Source of the DNA: Rhizobium sp.
GTDB taxonomy: Bacteria > Pseudomonadota > Alphaproteobacteria > Rhizobiales > Rhizobiaceae
Direction of reading: 5' to 3'
DNA length: 64,000 nucleotides
NCBI GenBank assembly: GCA_003527225.1
Contig: DPXQ01000104.1
Location: forward strand, 62,001 to 126,000
A program made the position numbers and the translations under genes. Each line of letters starts with the position of its first letter. Positions within the stretch are counted from its first letter, which is position 1. The notes under the pieces were generated by a model, which made no database searches, was not told the origin of the DNA, and worked only from the letters and a program-made list of their open reading frames with translations. Of the stretch, positions 45,023 to 56,621 are shown one piece after another.

Positions 45023-47089
45023 TCAGATGTCCAGATTTTCCACGAACGCAGCGCGATCCTGGATGAATCGGAAGCGCGCCTCGGGCTTCGTTCCCATCAG
45101 GGCGTCGACGGCATCGCGGGTGCCTTCGAAATCGATCTCGTCGATCGCCACGCGCAGCAGCGTGCGCTTGGCCGGGTCCATGGTGGTTTCCTTGAGCTGC
45201 GCCGGCATCATCTCGCCGAGCCCTTTGAAACGCCCGATCTCGACCTTCTTGCCCTTGAACACAGTCTCCATCAGTTCGGCGCGGTGGGCGTCGTCACGGG
45301 CATAGGCGGTTTTCGCCCCCTGGCGGATGACATAGAGCGGCGGCACCGCGAGATACAGGTGATTGCCGCGGATGAGTTCAGGCATTTCCTGATAGAAGAA
45401 GGTGATCAGCAGCGAGGCGATATGGGCGCCGTCGACGTCGGCATCGGTCATGACGATGATCCGCTCGTAGCGCAGGTCCTCGTCGCGGTATTTCGACCGC
45501 GTGCCGCAGCCAAGTGCCTGAATGAGATCGCCGATCTGCTGGTTCGCGGTCAGCTTGTCGCGTCCGGCGCTGGCGACGTTGAGGATCTTGCCGCGAAGCG
45601 GCAGGATCGCCTGGTTGGCGCGGTTGCGTGCCTGCTTGGCCGAGCCTCCGGCCGAATCACCCTCGACGATGAAGAGTTCGGCGCCTTCCGCCGTATTCTG
45701 GGAGCAATCGGCGAGTTTGCCCGGCAGGCGGAGCTTGCGCACCGCCGTCTTTCGGTTGACTTCCTTTTCCTTGCGGCGTCGCAGTCGTTCCTCGGCGCGC
45801 TCGATCACCCAGTCGAGCAGTTTTGCCGCTTCGTTCGGATTGTCGGCGAGATAATGGTCGAACGGATCGCGCAGCGCATTCTCGACGATGCGCTGGGCCT
45901 CGACCGTCGCCAGCCTATCCTTGGTCTGGCCGACGAATTCCGGCTCGCGGATGAAGACCGAGAGCATGCCGACCGCCGAGATCATGACGTCGTCGGTACT
46001 GATCTGCTGGGCGCGCTTGTTCTGCGTCAGCTCGGCATAGTTCTTCAGGCCCTTGGTGAGCGCGATCCTGAGACCGGCCTCATGCGTGCCGCCTTCCGGA
46101 GTCGGAATGGTGTTGCAATAGGAATGCACCTGCGGGTCGCCGCCATACCAGGTGATCGCCCATTCCATCGCACCGTGGCCGCCGGTCTTGTCCGTCTTGC
46201 CCGCGAAGATCTCGCGGGTAACGGTGAATTCCTTGCCGAGCGTCGCCGCGAGATAGTCTTTCAATCCACCGGGAAAATGGAAGACCGCCTTTTCCGGGAT
46301 ATCGCCGCCCTCGAGAACCATACCCGGATCGCAGCTCCAGCGGATCTCGACGCCGCCGAAGAGATACGCTTTTGAACGTGCCATGCGGAAGATGCGGGCC
46401 GGCTCGAACTTCGCCTTGTCGCCGAAGATCTGGGGATCTGGATGGAAACGCGTCCGCGTACCGCGCCGGTTGTGCACCTCGCCGAGTTCCTCGAGCCCGC
46501 CGAGCGGCACACCGCGGGAAAATCGTTGCCGGTAGAGCTTTCGATTGCGGGCGACTTCCACTTCGAGGCTGTCGGAAAGCGCGTTGACGACCGAGACCCC
46601 GACGCCATGGAGACCGCCGGAGGTCTCGTAGGCCTTGCCGTCAAATTTGCCGCCGGCATGCAGCTTCGTCATGATGACTTCGAGCGTCGATTTGCCCGGC
46701 ACCTGCGGATGGAGCTCCACCGGAATGCCTCGGCCGTTATCGGTAACCGTAAGATAGCCTTCCGCGTCGAGGTGGACATCGATGAAATCGGCGTGGCCCG
46801 CCACTGCCTCGTCCATAGAGTTGTCGATGACTTCGGCGAACAGATGGTGCAGCGCCTTCTCGTCGGTGCCGCCGATATACATGCCCGGCCGCATGCGCAC
46901 GGGTTCCAGCCCTTCGAGCACGCGAATGGAGGAGGCGTCGTAGGTATCGGCACCCGAGGTGGCGTTGGCCGGTGCGGCACGCGGCTTCACGCTCGCTGCC
47001 GATGGCGCGGAAGGTTCGGTCGGGGCAGGGGCCGTCTCCGGCTTGGGTGCAAGCGGCAGACCGGCAAAGAGATCGCTGTTATCGTCCAT
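45023..47089 (-). CDS. parE: DNA topoisomerase IV subunit B
   Basis: A 688-residue ATPase subunit of the enzyme that decatenates replicated chromosomes. The GHKL site is EVIDNSMDEAVAG and DNGRGIPVELHP; the TOPRIM domain begins with FIVEGDSAGGSAKQAR, with metal residues in VMTDADVDGAHI. The N-terminal ~45 residues are an Ala/Pro-rich extension seen in rhizobial ParE. ATG at 47089 is preferred to a TTG at 47101. Confidence 0.96.
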   Translation of the reverse strand: MDDNSDLFAGLPLAPKPETAPAPTEPSAPSAASVKPRAAPANATSGADTYDASSIRVLEGLEPVRMRPGMYIGGTDEKALHHLFAEVIDNSMDEAVAGHADFIDVHLDAEGYLTVTDNGRGIPVELHPQVPGKSTLEVIMTKLHAGGKFDGKAYETSGGLHGVGVSVVNALSDSLEVEVARNRKLYRQRFSRGVPLGGLEELGEVHNRRGTRTRFHPDPQIFGDKAKFEPARIFRMARSKAYLFGGVEIRWSCDPGMVLEGGDIPEKAVFHFPGGLKDYLAATLGKEFTVTREIFAGKTDKTGGHGAMEWAITWYGGDPQVHSYCNTIPTPEGGTHEAGLRIALTKGLKNYAELTQNKRAQQISTDDVMISAVGMLSVFIREPEFVGQTKDRLATVEAQRIVENALRDPFDHYLADNPNEAAKLLDWVIERAEERLRRRKEKEVNRKTAVRKLRLPGKLADCSQNTAEGAELFIVEGDSAGGSAKQARNRANQAILPLRGKILNVASAGRDKLTANQQIGDLIQALGCGTRSKYRDEDLRYERIIVMTDADVDGAHIASLLITFFYQEMPELIRGNHLYLAVPPLYVIRQGAKTAYARDDAHRAELMETVFKGKKVEIGRFKGLGEMMPAQLKETTMDPAKRTLLRVAIDEIDFEGTRDAVDALMGTKPEARFRFIQDRAAFVENLDI

Positions 47090-47309
47090 GGCGTCGTTCA
47101 ATAATCCATTCCGTCTCGCGGGACCAGCGCGGCCGATGCCTTAAGCGCAATATCACCGCATTTCCGATTCACGCTTGCGAATCAGCTGGATTTTGCCAGA
47201 AAGGCGGCACGGGCGCGACTTTGCCGGCAGGCGCCGCGTATGATTGTCAAAGCTTTGCTGTTCCCGCTGGGGGAAGGCAAGGCGGATGCCCGGTGGAGAA
47301 GCCTCTGTC

Positions 47310-48191
47310 ATGGAGATGTCCACAACTCATTTCCGCATCGCGGGCGGCTTTGCCGCGCTCCTGGTCCTCGCCGGGGTTTCTGGCGCCCGGGCCGAGGCCC
47401 TGAAGCCCTACAAGGACGACCTCTTTTCCCGTCAGACCGTGCTCGAAAGCCGTGACGGCGGAGACTTCAAGGTCGTCGACTATCAGGAGCTCCGCGACAT
47501 CAACGGACGCGACCAGATCCCCGAGCGACGCGTAAAATCGAACTATGTCGCCCTCGGTGTCCGGCGCCAGCAGGTCGATGAGACGCTCGATCTCGGATCC
47601 CGCAAACTTGACGTGACGCGCGTTGGCCAGGCGGACGGCGGTCGATTTACAGTCATATTCATCCATGGGCGCGGCGGCGACCGACGGCTCGGGGCAAATG
47701 ACTTTACCTTCGGCGGCAATTTCAATCGCCTGAAGAACCTGGCGGTGCAGAATGGTGGCACCTACTACGCCCCGAGCGTACCCTCTTTCGATAGCGACGG
47801 GGTGCGCGCGATCGCGGATCTGATCGCCTTCAGCGCTGCCCGTTCGCCCGGCCAGCCGATCGTTCTCTCCTGCGCCTCGATGGGCAGTTTCATCTGCTGG
47901 GGTATCGCGCGTGACGAGAGGGCCGTCAAATCCTTGGCCGGCATGGCGATCATGGGTGGGGCGACTGATCCGGATTTTACAAAGAGCGTAGCCTACGGGC
48001 GCAGACTGCCGATATTCTTCACCCATGGCGGCAGCGACAGTGTCTATGCGGCCGAGGACCAGATTGCCCTTTACGACCGCCTGCACAAGTCCGGCTATCC
48101 CACCCGTTTCACCCTTTTTCAGACCGGATCCCATGGAACGCCCGTTCGCATGAGCGACTGGCGGGAAATCCTCAACTGGATCATCAACTGA
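47310..48191 (+). CDS. Exported alpha/beta hydrolase
   Basis: A 293-residue protein with a signal peptide (cleavage near GARAEA). The alpha/beta-hydrolase features are the oxyanion loop [14 protein letters not shown], a nucleophile elbow SCASMGSF (C-x-S-x-G rather than the usual G-x-S-x-G), an acid in THGGSDSVY and a His in TGSHGTPV. Probably periplasmic. The substrate is unknown. The nucleophile elbow variation is a point of interest. Confidence 0.82.
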   Translation: MEMSTTHFRIAGGFAALLVLAGVSGARAEALKPYKDDLFSRQTVLESRDGGDFKVVDYQELRDINGRDQIPERRVKSNYVALGVRRQQVDETLDLGSRKLDVTRVGQADGGRFTVIFIHGRGGDRRLGANDFTFGGNFNRLKNLAVQNGGTYYAPSVPSFDSDGVRAIADLIAFSAARSPGQPIVLSCASMGSFICWGIARDERAVKSLAGMAIMGGATDPDFTKSVAYGRRLPIFFTHGGSDSVYAAEDQIALYDRLHKSGYPTRFTLFQTGSHGTPVRMSDWREILNWIIN

Positions 48192-48345
48192 CGCGAAAAC
48201 GTCATCGGCTTCCGGCCTGATACCGGATTTGTGTCGGGATTTTCACCATAAGAGCCGGTTTTGCCCGCAAAATCGGCACGCGCGCTTTCCTTTCCCGATA
48301 GCATTTGCTAGTGCCGCAGGAGCCAAAGCAGGGGTTGGATTTGTC

Positions 48346-49116
48346 ATGACACCAAATGTTCGTCCGCTTGTCGCGGGAAACTGGAAAATGAACGGCACGC
48401 GCGCCTCGCTGGATCAGATCAAGGCGATGGCCGAAGGGGTGAAGTCGCCGCTGTCGGAAAAGGTCGAGACGCTGATCTGCCCGCCCGCGACGCTGCTTTA
48501 TGTGGCCACGGCCCTCTGCGACGACAGCCCGCTGATGATCGGCGCGCAGGATTGCCACCAGAATGTATCTGGTGCCCATACCGGCGATGTTTCCGCCGAA
48601 ATGATCGCCGATTGCTTCGGTACCCACGTCATTGTCGGCCATTCCGAACGCCGCACCGATCATGCCGAAACCGACCATCTGGTGCGGGCCAAGGCGGAGG
48701 CCGCCTATGGCGCCGAGCTCACCGCCATCATCTGCATCGGCGAGACGGCGGACGACCGCAAGGCCGGCCAGACACTCGACATACTGAAACGCCAGCTTGC
48801 GGGCTCGGTACCTGACGGCGCCACCGCGGAGAACACCGTGATTGCCTACGAACCCGTCTGGGCGATCGGCACCGGACTGACACCGACGGTCGACGACGTG
48901 GCCGAAGCGCATGCTTTCATGCGCGCCGAACTCGTCAAGCGTTTCGCCGGCGAGGGCGCGAAGATGCGCATCCTCTATGGCGGTTCGGTCAAGCCCTCCA
49001 ACGCGAGAGAACTGATGGCAGTGGCCAATGTCGACGGCGCGCTGATCGGCGGCGCGAGCTTGAAAGCTGCCGACTTCCTTGCCATATACGGCGTCTATCA
49101 GGATCTCGTCGCCTGA
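48346..49116 (+). CDS. tpiA: Triosephosphate isomerase
   Basis: A 256-residue TIM-barrel enzyme interconverting dihydroxyacetone phosphate and glyceraldehyde-3-phosphate. Markers are VAGNWKMNG with the catalytic Lys, VIVGHSERR with the catalytic His, [10 protein letters not shown] with the catalytic Glu and the phosphate-binding [11 protein letters not shown]. The ATG at 48346 matches the family. It begins the tpiA-secG-pyrG order conserved in rhizobia. Confidence 0.97.
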   Translation: MTPNVRPLVAGNWKMNGTRASLDQIKAMAEGVKSPLSEKVETLICPPATLLYVATALCDDSPLMIGAQDCHQNVSGAHTGDVSAEMIADCFGTHVIVGHSERRTDHAETDHLVRAKAEAAYGAELTAIICIGETADDRKAGQTLDILKRQLAGSVPDGATAENTVIAYEPVWAIGTGLTPTVDDVAEAHAFMRAELVKRFAGEGAKMRILYGGSVKPSNARELMAVANVDGALIGGASLKAADFLAIYGVYQDLVA

Positions 49117-49141
49117 ATTGGCGATGAGGGGCTTTCTTTGA

Positions 49142-49167
49142 GGCGGGCTCTCATGTAAAGAGCCGCC
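49142..49167 (+). terminator. Hairpin between tpiA and secG
   Basis: GGCGGGCTCT pairs with AGAGCCGCC (one bulged G, loop CATGTAA) 25 nt after tpiA. A second small hairpin GCCCG-AAC-CGGGC (49186-49198) lies just before the secG ATG. Neither has a strong T-run. Confidence 0.45.
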
Positions 49168-49212
49168 AACCCTTATTGTGATTTTGCCCGAACCGGGCAG
49201 AATGGATATTCC

Positions 49213-49611
49213 ATGCAGACCGTATTGATTGTCATTCATCTCATGATCGTGCTGGCGCTTGTCGGCGTCGTGCTCATCCAGCGCTCTGAAGGCGGCGGAC
49301 TGGGCATCGGCGGCGGTTCGGGCTTCATGTCGGCACGGGGCACGGCCAACGCGCTGACCCGCACGACGGCGATCCTCGCGACGCTCTTTTTCATCACGTC
49401 GCTCGGGCTTGGCATTCTCGCCCGTTACGAATCGAAGCCCACCGATATTCTCGACCGTATCCCGGCGGGAACCTCGAACGGCACCAACGTTCTCGATCAG
49501 CTCGGCGGCGCGCCGGCCCCGGCCCCGGCAGGTACGCCCGCTCCCGCGGCCAATGGCGCCGCTCCGCAGAAGCCGGCAGCCGATCCGAACGCGGTTCCCA
49601 CGGGCAACTGA
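49213..49611 (+). CDS. secG: Preprotein translocase subunit SecG
   Basis: A 132-residue inner-membrane subunit of the Sec translocon. Two transmembrane segments are seen (residues ~2-22 and ~52-72), with the conserved VGVVLIQRSEGGGLGIGGG linker between them. The C-terminal ~45 residues are an Ala/Pro-rich low-complexity tail (PAPAPAGTPAPAANGAAPQ), common in alphaproteobacterial SecG. Confidence 0.95.
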   Translation: MQTVLIVIHLMIVLALVGVVLIQRSEGGGLGIGGGSGFMSARGTANALTRTTAILATLFFITSLGLGILARYESKPTDILDRIPAGTSNGTNVLDQLGGAPAPAPAGTPAPAANGAAPQKPAADPNAVPTGN

Positions 49612-49631
49612 TCGGCACTTTCACAATCGCT

Positions 49632-49666
49632 CCGGCGGGCTTTCGGGTCCGCCGGTTTTCTTTTGT
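49632..49666 (+). terminator. Intrinsic terminator after secG
   Basis: CCGGCGG (49632-49638) pairs with CCGCCGG (49649-49655), followed by TTTTCTTTT. It is 20 nt after the secG stop and separates it from pyrG. Confidence 0.85.
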
Positions 49667-49697
49667 CAATATTCCGCTCTGCTTAAGAAAAAAGTAG

Positions 49698-51383
<1,686 letters not shown>

Positions 51384-51415
51384 GGCTGAGGTTTTCGAGG
51401 TTTGTGGGAATGTGG

Positions 51416-51440
51416 AACCCGGTCGAAAGGCCGGGTTTTT
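51416..51440 (+). terminator. Intrinsic terminator after pyrG
   Basis: AACCCGG-N8-CCGGGTT with a following T-run (five Ts, including the stem end), 33 nt after the pyrG stop. Confidence 0.85.
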
Positions 51441-51525
51441 GCCTTGTTGAGCGCGACGGGCGCAGTCCGGCAAAGTCGGACGCCAAGGCGTGCTCGGCCT
51501 ATCAGTCTTTGAACGCCCCGAGCCG

Positions 51526-53025
51526 TCAGCCGATGGCAGACAGGACTGGCGCCAGCAGAAGGGCGCCGGCGGCGACCAATACGACGGACAGGATGTTCAT
51601 GTAGACGCCGGCCTTCATCATGTCGGCGACGCGCAGTTCCCCGGTGGAAAAAACGATGGCATTGGGCGGGGTGGCGACCGGCAGCATGAAGGCGCAGCTT
51701 GCCGCGAGTGCCACTGCGGACGCCAGAACGACGAGGTTGATGCCGGTAGCCGCCGCCATGGTGGCAACGACGGGCAAGAGGGCGGCGACCGTTGCCGTAT
51801 TGCTGGCAAGTTCAGTCAAGAGCACGACGGTCAGCGTCAGCATAAGCAGGAAAGCGAAGGGCGGCAGGCCCTCAACCGAGGCGAGGGCTGTACCGATCCA
51901 TTGGGCAAGCCCGCTCTCATCCATCGCCGAGGCGAGAGACAACCCCCCGCCGAACAGCAACAGTACACTCCAGGGGATCTGCTGCGCATCCTGCCAGCGC
52001 AAAAGGAACTGGCCACGACCGGCAAGGCCGTTCGGAATGAGGAAGAGTGCAAATGCGCAGCAAAGCGCTATGCCCGGATCGCTCAGTTTCGCCAAACCCG
52101 GCGCACCATTGAGCAGCGGTCGGGTGATCCACAGGGTGGCTGCCACGAGAAACACGATGGCGACGCGCCATTCGGCTGGGCTCGCGGGCTCGCCGCTCGA
52201 GAGCTTCGATACGACGTCGTCGGCCTTCATCGAGGTTGAGAATTCCGCGCTCACCGGAAAGGCGATGCGCGTCAGCACCAGCCAGCCAAGGGGCAGGAAG
52301 ACAACCGCGAGCGGAATGCCGACGGCTGCCCAGGCGGCGAAGGACAGGTCGATGCCGTGGCTCTCGGCGAGGTAGCCGGCGAGAAGCGCATTGGGCGGCG
52401 TGCCGATCAGCGTGCCCATGCCGCCGATGCTCGCGCCATAGGCAAGGCCGAGCAGCAGGGCCCGAGAGAAGCGATGGACATCGGTGCTCTCATTGCTATG
52501 GGCCTCTGCAAGCACGGCGATCACCGAACTTGCCACCGGCAGCATCAGCACGACTGCTGCGGTATTACTGATCCACATCGAGATCGTGCCGGTCGCGACC
52601 ATGAAGCCCAGCACCAGCCGGCGCGGCTCCGTGCCGATCGCTTGTACGACGGAATAGGCGAGGCGGCGGTGGAGCCCCCAACGCTTGACGCCGGCGGAGA
52701 GCAAAAAACCGCCGAGGAAGAGGAAGACCAGAGGATTGGCATAGGGTGCGGCGGCTGTGGTGATGTCGCCCTGTCCGATCAACGGCAGCAGGATGAGCGG
52801 CAGAAGCGCGGTGACACCAATCGGAAGCGGCTCCGTCGACCACCATATCGCCATCAGAAGCGCCAGCCCGAGCGTATGCCAGCCTTGCGCCGACAATCCG
52901 GCCGGCGGGTCGATGAGCAGCGTGGTCAACAGGACCGCCGCACCGACGAGGAGTCCAATCAGGGCGGACGGAGCAAGAAGGCTGACGTCCGGACGGTTGA
53001 CTGGCGCGCTTGCTGGATCGCCCAT
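51526..53025 (-). CDS. SLC13/DASS family anion transporter
   Basis: A 499-residue inner-membrane protein with 11-12 hydrophobic segments. It carries both SNT motifs of the divalent anion:sodium symporter family (MWISNTAAVVLMLPV and ELASNTATVAALLPV) and the C-terminal MLPVATPPNAIVF. Substrates in the family are dicarboxylates, citrate or sulfate, and the substrate here cannot be read from sequence. The ATG at 53025 lies 8 nt after the moeA stop, so it is probably transcribed with the ppiD-trp-moa genes. Confidence 0.9.
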   Translation of the reverse strand: MGDPASAPVNRPDVSLLAPSALIGLLVGAAVLLTTLLIDPPAGLSAQGWHTLGLALLMAIWWSTEPLPIGVTALLPLILLPLIGQGDITTAAAPYANPLVFLFLGGFLLSAGVKRWGLHRRLAYSVVQAIGTEPRRLVLGFMVATGTISMWISNTAAVVLMLPVASSVIAVLAEAHSNESTDVHRFSRALLLGLAYGASIGGMGTLIGTPPNALLAGYLAESHGIDLSFAAWAAVGIPLAVVFLPLGWLVLTRIAFPVSAEFSTSMKADDVVSKLSSGEPASPAEWRVAIVFLVAATLWITRPLLNGAPGLAKLSDPGIALCCAFALFLIPNGLAGRGQFLLRWQDAQQIPWSVLLLFGGGLSLASAMDESGLAQWIGTALASVEGLPPFAFLLMLTLTVVLLTELASNTATVAALLPVVATMAAATGINLVVLASAVALAASCAFMLPVATPPNAIVFSTGELRVADMMKAGVYMNILSVVLVAAGALLLAPVLSAIG

Positions 53026-53033
53026 CCGGCGCC

Positions 53034-54257
53034 TCAAAGCTCGATCATGCGCAGAAGGAGTACCGGGGTATGTGCGCCGACAGCCAGTTCCGGCGCGTGC
53101 GGCGGACGGATGATCAGGCAATCGGAGCGGGCGAAGATCTTCATCATCGAAGAATCCTGCCTGCCGTAGCTTTCCGCGAAGAGATTGCCGTCCCCATCGC
53201 GCATGAGCCGGGCACGAAGGTAGTCCTGACGCTTGTCGTTGGGTGCGAGAACCGTTGCCGTGCGCGCCATGATCTCGCGCGACAGCGGGGGGCGCCGGTT
53301 GAGTTTGCGCAGCAGCGGTTCGAGGAAGAGGAGCCCGCAGACCATGCTCGAGATCGGGTTGCCGGGCAGGCCGAGCACCCGCATGTCGCCAAGATCGCCC
53401 ACCATCAGGGGTTTGCCGGGGCGCATTGCGATCTTCCAGAAATCGAGCCGCATCCCGGCGCCAAGCAGTGTCGACTGCACAAGGTCATGATCGCCGACAG
53501 AGGCGCCGCCAAGTGTCACCAGGATATCGGCTCGTGATTCCTGGGCTCTTCTGACCGCTGCTCCAATTGCATCCCGGTCGTCGCCAACGATGCCGAGGTC
53601 GAGAATCTCCGCGCCGTTCTCGCGCGCAAGTGCTGCGATGCCGAAAGTATTGGAGCCGATGATCTGGTTCGGGCCGGGCGGGGTTCCGGGTGACACCAGT
53701 TCGTCGCCGGTCGCCAGTATGGCCACCAGCGGGCGGCGATAGACGGTTACCTCGCGGAGATTCATCGCGGCGACAAGAGTAAGGCGCGCAAAATCAAGCG
53801 TGGTGCCGGCTGTGAGAACGGTCTCGCCCTCGGCGAAATCCTGTCCACGCGGCCGGATATGCCGCCCGGCAACCACCGCAAATGTTGTCCGGATGCGGCC
53901 ATCCTCGAGCTTTTCGGCGTCTTCCTGGATCAGCACCGCATCCGCCCCGTCGGGAACGGGCGCGCCGGTGAAGATGCGCACGGTCTCGCCTTCGCCAACG
54001 GTTCCGTCAAATCCATGGCCGGCAGCCGATTCGCCGATCACGCGCAGAATGGCGCCCGGCTGCGGCGCGTCGACGGCGCGAAGCGCATAGCCGTCCATGG
54101 CCGAGGCGTTGAAGGGCGGCTGGGTGAGCTTTGCCGCGAGGTCTTCTGCTAGCATCCGCCCATCGACATGATGAAGACCGAGCGTCTCCGTCTGGCTGAT
54201 CGGTGCGACAGTATCGAGAAGTCTGGCCTGTGCATCGGCGACGGGGAGGAGGGACAT
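53034..54257 (-). CDS. moeA: Molybdopterin molybdenumtransferase MoeA
   Basis: A 407-residue enzyme that inserts molybdenum into adenylated molybdopterin. It has DGYALRAVDAP near the N terminus, the substrate-binding ILVTLGGASVGDHDLVQSTL, and PGKPLMVGDLGDMRVLGLPGNPISSM. It starts directly after the moaC stop (no spacer), in line with coordinated cofactor synthesis. Confidence 0.96.
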   Translation of the reverse strand: MSLLPVADAQARLLDTVAPISQTETLGLHHVDGRMLAEDLAAKLTQPPFNASAMDGYALRAVDAPQPGAILRVIGESAAGHGFDGTVGEGETVRIFTGAPVPDGADAVLIQEDAEKLEDGRIRTTFAVVAGRHIRPRGQDFAEGETVLTAGTTLDFARLTLVAAMNLREVTVYRRPLVAILATGDELVSPGTPPGPNQIIGSNTFGIAALARENGAEILDLGIVGDDRDAIGAAVRRAQESRADILVTLGGASVGDHDLVQSTLLGAGMRLDFWKIAMRPGKPLMVGDLGDMRVLGLPGNPISSMVCGLLFLEPLLRKLNRRPPLSREIMARTATVLAPNDKRQDYLRARLMRDGDGNLFAESYGRQDSSMMKIFARSDCLIIRPPHAPELAVGAHTPVLLLRMIEL

Positions 54258-54752
54258 CTAGCGCGCCTCCGGATGACGGAAGGCGCCGGATTTTCCCCCG
54301 GTCTTTTCCAGAAGCCGGATTCCGCCGATCTCCATGGTCTTGTCGACGGCCTTGGCCATGTCGTAGATCGTCAGGCACGTAACCGAAACGGCCGTCAACG
54401 CCTCCATTTCGACGCCGGTCTGACCGGTGAGCTTGACGGTCGCCGTCACCTTCAGACCCGGCAAATCGCGTTCCTCTTCGATGTCGACCGTAACCTTGGA
54501 CAGCATCAGCGGATGACAGAGCGGTATGAGACTTGCGGTCTGCTTGGCCGCCATGATCCCGGCAATGCGGGCGGTCGCGATGACATCGCCTTTCTTGGCA
54601 TTGCCTTCGCGGATGATCGTCAGCGTCTCCGGGTTCATCCGAATACGACCCTCAGCCACGGCGACCCGCACGGTCTCGGCCTTGTGACTGACATCGACCA
54701 TATGGGCCTCGCCGGAGGCGCCGATATGAGTGAGCGCGCCGTCGCCGCTCAT
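54258..54752 (-). CDS. moaC: Cyclic pyranopterin monophosphate synthase MoaC
   Basis: A 164-residue enzyme that acts with MoaA in the first step of molybdopterin synthesis. Markers are [18 protein letters not shown], the active-site [16 protein letters not shown] and [20 protein letters not shown] with the catalytic Lys in KAVDK. The start overlaps the trpC stop by 4 nt. moaA is not in the window. Confidence 0.97.
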   Translation of the reverse strand: MSGDGALTHIGASGEAHMVDVSHKAETVRVAVAEGRIRMNPETLTIIREGNAKKGDVIATARIAGIMAAKQTASLIPLCHPLMLSKVTVDIEEERDLPGLKVTATVKLTGQTGVEMEALTAVSVTCLTIYDMAKAVDKTMEIGGIRLLEKTGGKSGAFRHPEAR

Positions 54753-55564
54753 TCCGCCGCCATGATGCCGGCGGTGCCGGTCAGAAGCATGTGTGTTGCG
54801 GCCGCGACATCGTCCTTGCGCATCAGGCTTTCGCCGACGAGGAAGGTGGTGATTCCGCAGGCCTTGAGGCGGAGGCAGTCGTCATGGGTGAAGATGCCGC
54901 TTTCGCCGACAAGCAGGCGGCCTTCGGGGACCATGGGCGCTAGCCGTTCGCTGACGGCGAGATCGACCTCGAAGGTTCTGAGATTGCGGTTGTTGATGCC
55001 GATCATCGGGGAGGAGAGTCTGACGGCCCTTTCCAGCTCTGCCTCGTCATGTACCTCGATCAGCACGTCCATTTCGAGTGCCAGCGCTTCCTGCTCCAGC
55101 CGCGCGGCGTCCTCGTCGCAAAGCGAGGCCATGATCAGAAGAATGCAATCCGCGCCCCAGGCACGCGCCTCGTGCACCTGATAGGGATCGAACATGAAAT
55201 CCTTGCGCAGCGCCGGAAGCGAGCAGGCGCTCCGGGCGGCGGAGAGGAAGTCCAGTCTACCCTGAAAACTCGGGGCATCGGTCAGCACGGAGAGACACGC
55301 AGCTCCGCCCGCCTCGTAGGCGGCGGCAAGTGCCGGCGGGTCGAAATCCGGACGGATCAGGCCCTTGGACGGGCTCGCCTTCTTGATCTCCGCGATCAGG
55401 CCAAATTTGCCGGCATCCCGCTTCTCGGCCAGAGCCCGGTAGAACCCGCGTGGGCGCTCCTGCTCCGAGGCCATTGCCTTGAGTTCGGCAAGGGGCACCG
55501 CGGATTTCGCGGCGGCGATCTCTTCTCGCTTGTAGATTTCAATGCGCTTCAGAATGTCGGCCAT
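54749..55564 (-). CDS. trpC: Indole-3-glycerol phosphate synthase
   Basis: A 271-residue TIM-barrel enzyme of tryptophan synthesis, without the TrpF fusion of E. coli. Markers are [61 protein letters not shown], and [13 protein letters not shown] with VGESGIF. It lies 9 bp after trpD; trpG and the other trp genes are elsewhere. Confidence 0.97.
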   Translation of the reverse strand: MADILKRIEIYKREEIAAAKSAVPLAELKAMASEQERPRGFYRALAEKRDAGKFGLIAEIKKASPSKGLIRPDFDPPALAAAYEAGGAACLSVLTDAPSFQGRLDFLSAARSACSLPALRKDFMFDPYQVHEARAWGADCILLIMASLCDEDAARLEQEALALEMDVLIEVHDEAELERAVRLSSPMIGINNRNLRTFEVDLAVSERLAPMVPEGRLLVGESGIFTHDDCLRLKACGITTFLVGESLMRKDDVAAATHMLLTGTAGIMAAE

Positions 55565-55573
55565 GATGAAAGT

Positions 55574-56596
55574 CTAGCCCTGATCGGCCGCGTTGGAAAC
55601 AGCGATGAGCTTTGCAAGGGCGCCTGCTGCGGCTCCGCTATCGAGCGATTGCGCGGCGAGCGTCATCCCATCGCGCACATTGTCGGCCTTGCCGGCAACC
55701 ACCAGCGACGCGGCCGCGTTACAGAGCGCCACGTCGCGATAGGCGTTCTTCGCGCCGTCGAGCACGTCTTTGAGTGCCGCTGCATTGAACACGCTGTCGC
55801 CACCCTTGATCGCCTCGAGTGGAACCGTCGGGACGCCGAAATCCCCCGGCGTCAGCTCGAAGGTTGTGATTTCGCCGTTCTTCAGCGCTGCCACCTGGGT
55901 CGGGCCGGTCGTCGTAACCTCGTCCAGACCACTGCCATGGACCACCCAGGCACTCTCGAGACCCAGATCACGCAGCGCTTCCGCGCCTGGCAGGAGCCAT
56001 TCGGGCGAGTATACGCCGAACAATTGCCGCTTCACATTCGCCGGGCTGGAGAGCGGGCCGACGATGTTGAAGATCGTGCGGGTGCCGAGCTCGACACGCG
56101 CCGGAGCGACATGACGCATCGCGGGATGATGGATCTGAGCGAACATGAATCCGATACCGGCCTCGCGAATGCAGAGCGAAATGGTTTCCGGATCGATGTC
56201 GAGCCTGACGCCGAGTGCCGAGAGGCTGTCGGCCGCTCCCGATTTGGAACTGAGCGCGCGGTTGCCATGCTTGGCGACCGGTACGCCGGCGCCGGCGACA
56301 ATGAGAGCCGCGAGCGTCGAGATATTGTAGGTATTGGTCCCGTCGCCCCCGGTGCCGACGATGTCAATGGCATCCTTCGGGGCTTCGACGGATACCATCT
56401 TGGCGCGCATGATGGAGACAGCGCCGGCGATCTCGTCCACGGTTTCGCCACGCACGCGCAGCGCCATGAGGAAACCGCCGATCTGGGCCATGCTGGCCTC
56501 GCCGGACATCAGAACCTCGAAGGCCTCGCTCGCTTCCTGGCGCGTCAGCGGCTGCCGATTGGCGACCTTGGCGATATATGGCTTCAGCCCTGTCAT
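55574..56596 (-). CDS. trpD: Anthranilate phosphoribosyltransferase
   Basis: A 340-residue enzyme adding phosphoribosyl to anthranilate. The PRPP loop is [16 protein letters not shown], with [15 protein letters not shown], the anthranilate site VGPLSSPAN and the C-terminal [13 protein letters not shown] at 56596 (MTGLKPY) matches the family; the in-frame upstream region overlaps ppiD and is rejected. It lies 25 bp after ppiD. Confidence 0.97.
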   Translation of the reverse strand: MTGLKPYIAKVANRQPLTRQEASEAFEVLMSGEASMAQIGGFLMALRVRGETVDEIAGAVSIMRAKMVSVEAPKDAIDIVGTGGDGTNTYNISTLAALIVAGAGVPVAKHGNRALSSKSGAADSLSALGVRLDIDPETISLCIREAGIGFMFAQIHHPAMRHVAPARVELGTRTIFNIVGPLSSPANVKRQLFGVYSPEWLLPGAEALRDLGLESAWVVHGSGLDEVTTTGPTQVAALKNGEITTFELTPGDFGVPTVPLEAIKGGDSVFNAAALKDVLDGAKNAYRDVALCNAAASLVVAGKADNVRDGMTLAAQSLDSGAAAGALAKLIAVSNAADQG

Positions 56597-56621
56597 TTGA
56601 CCAGTTCTCCTTGTGCCTCTG

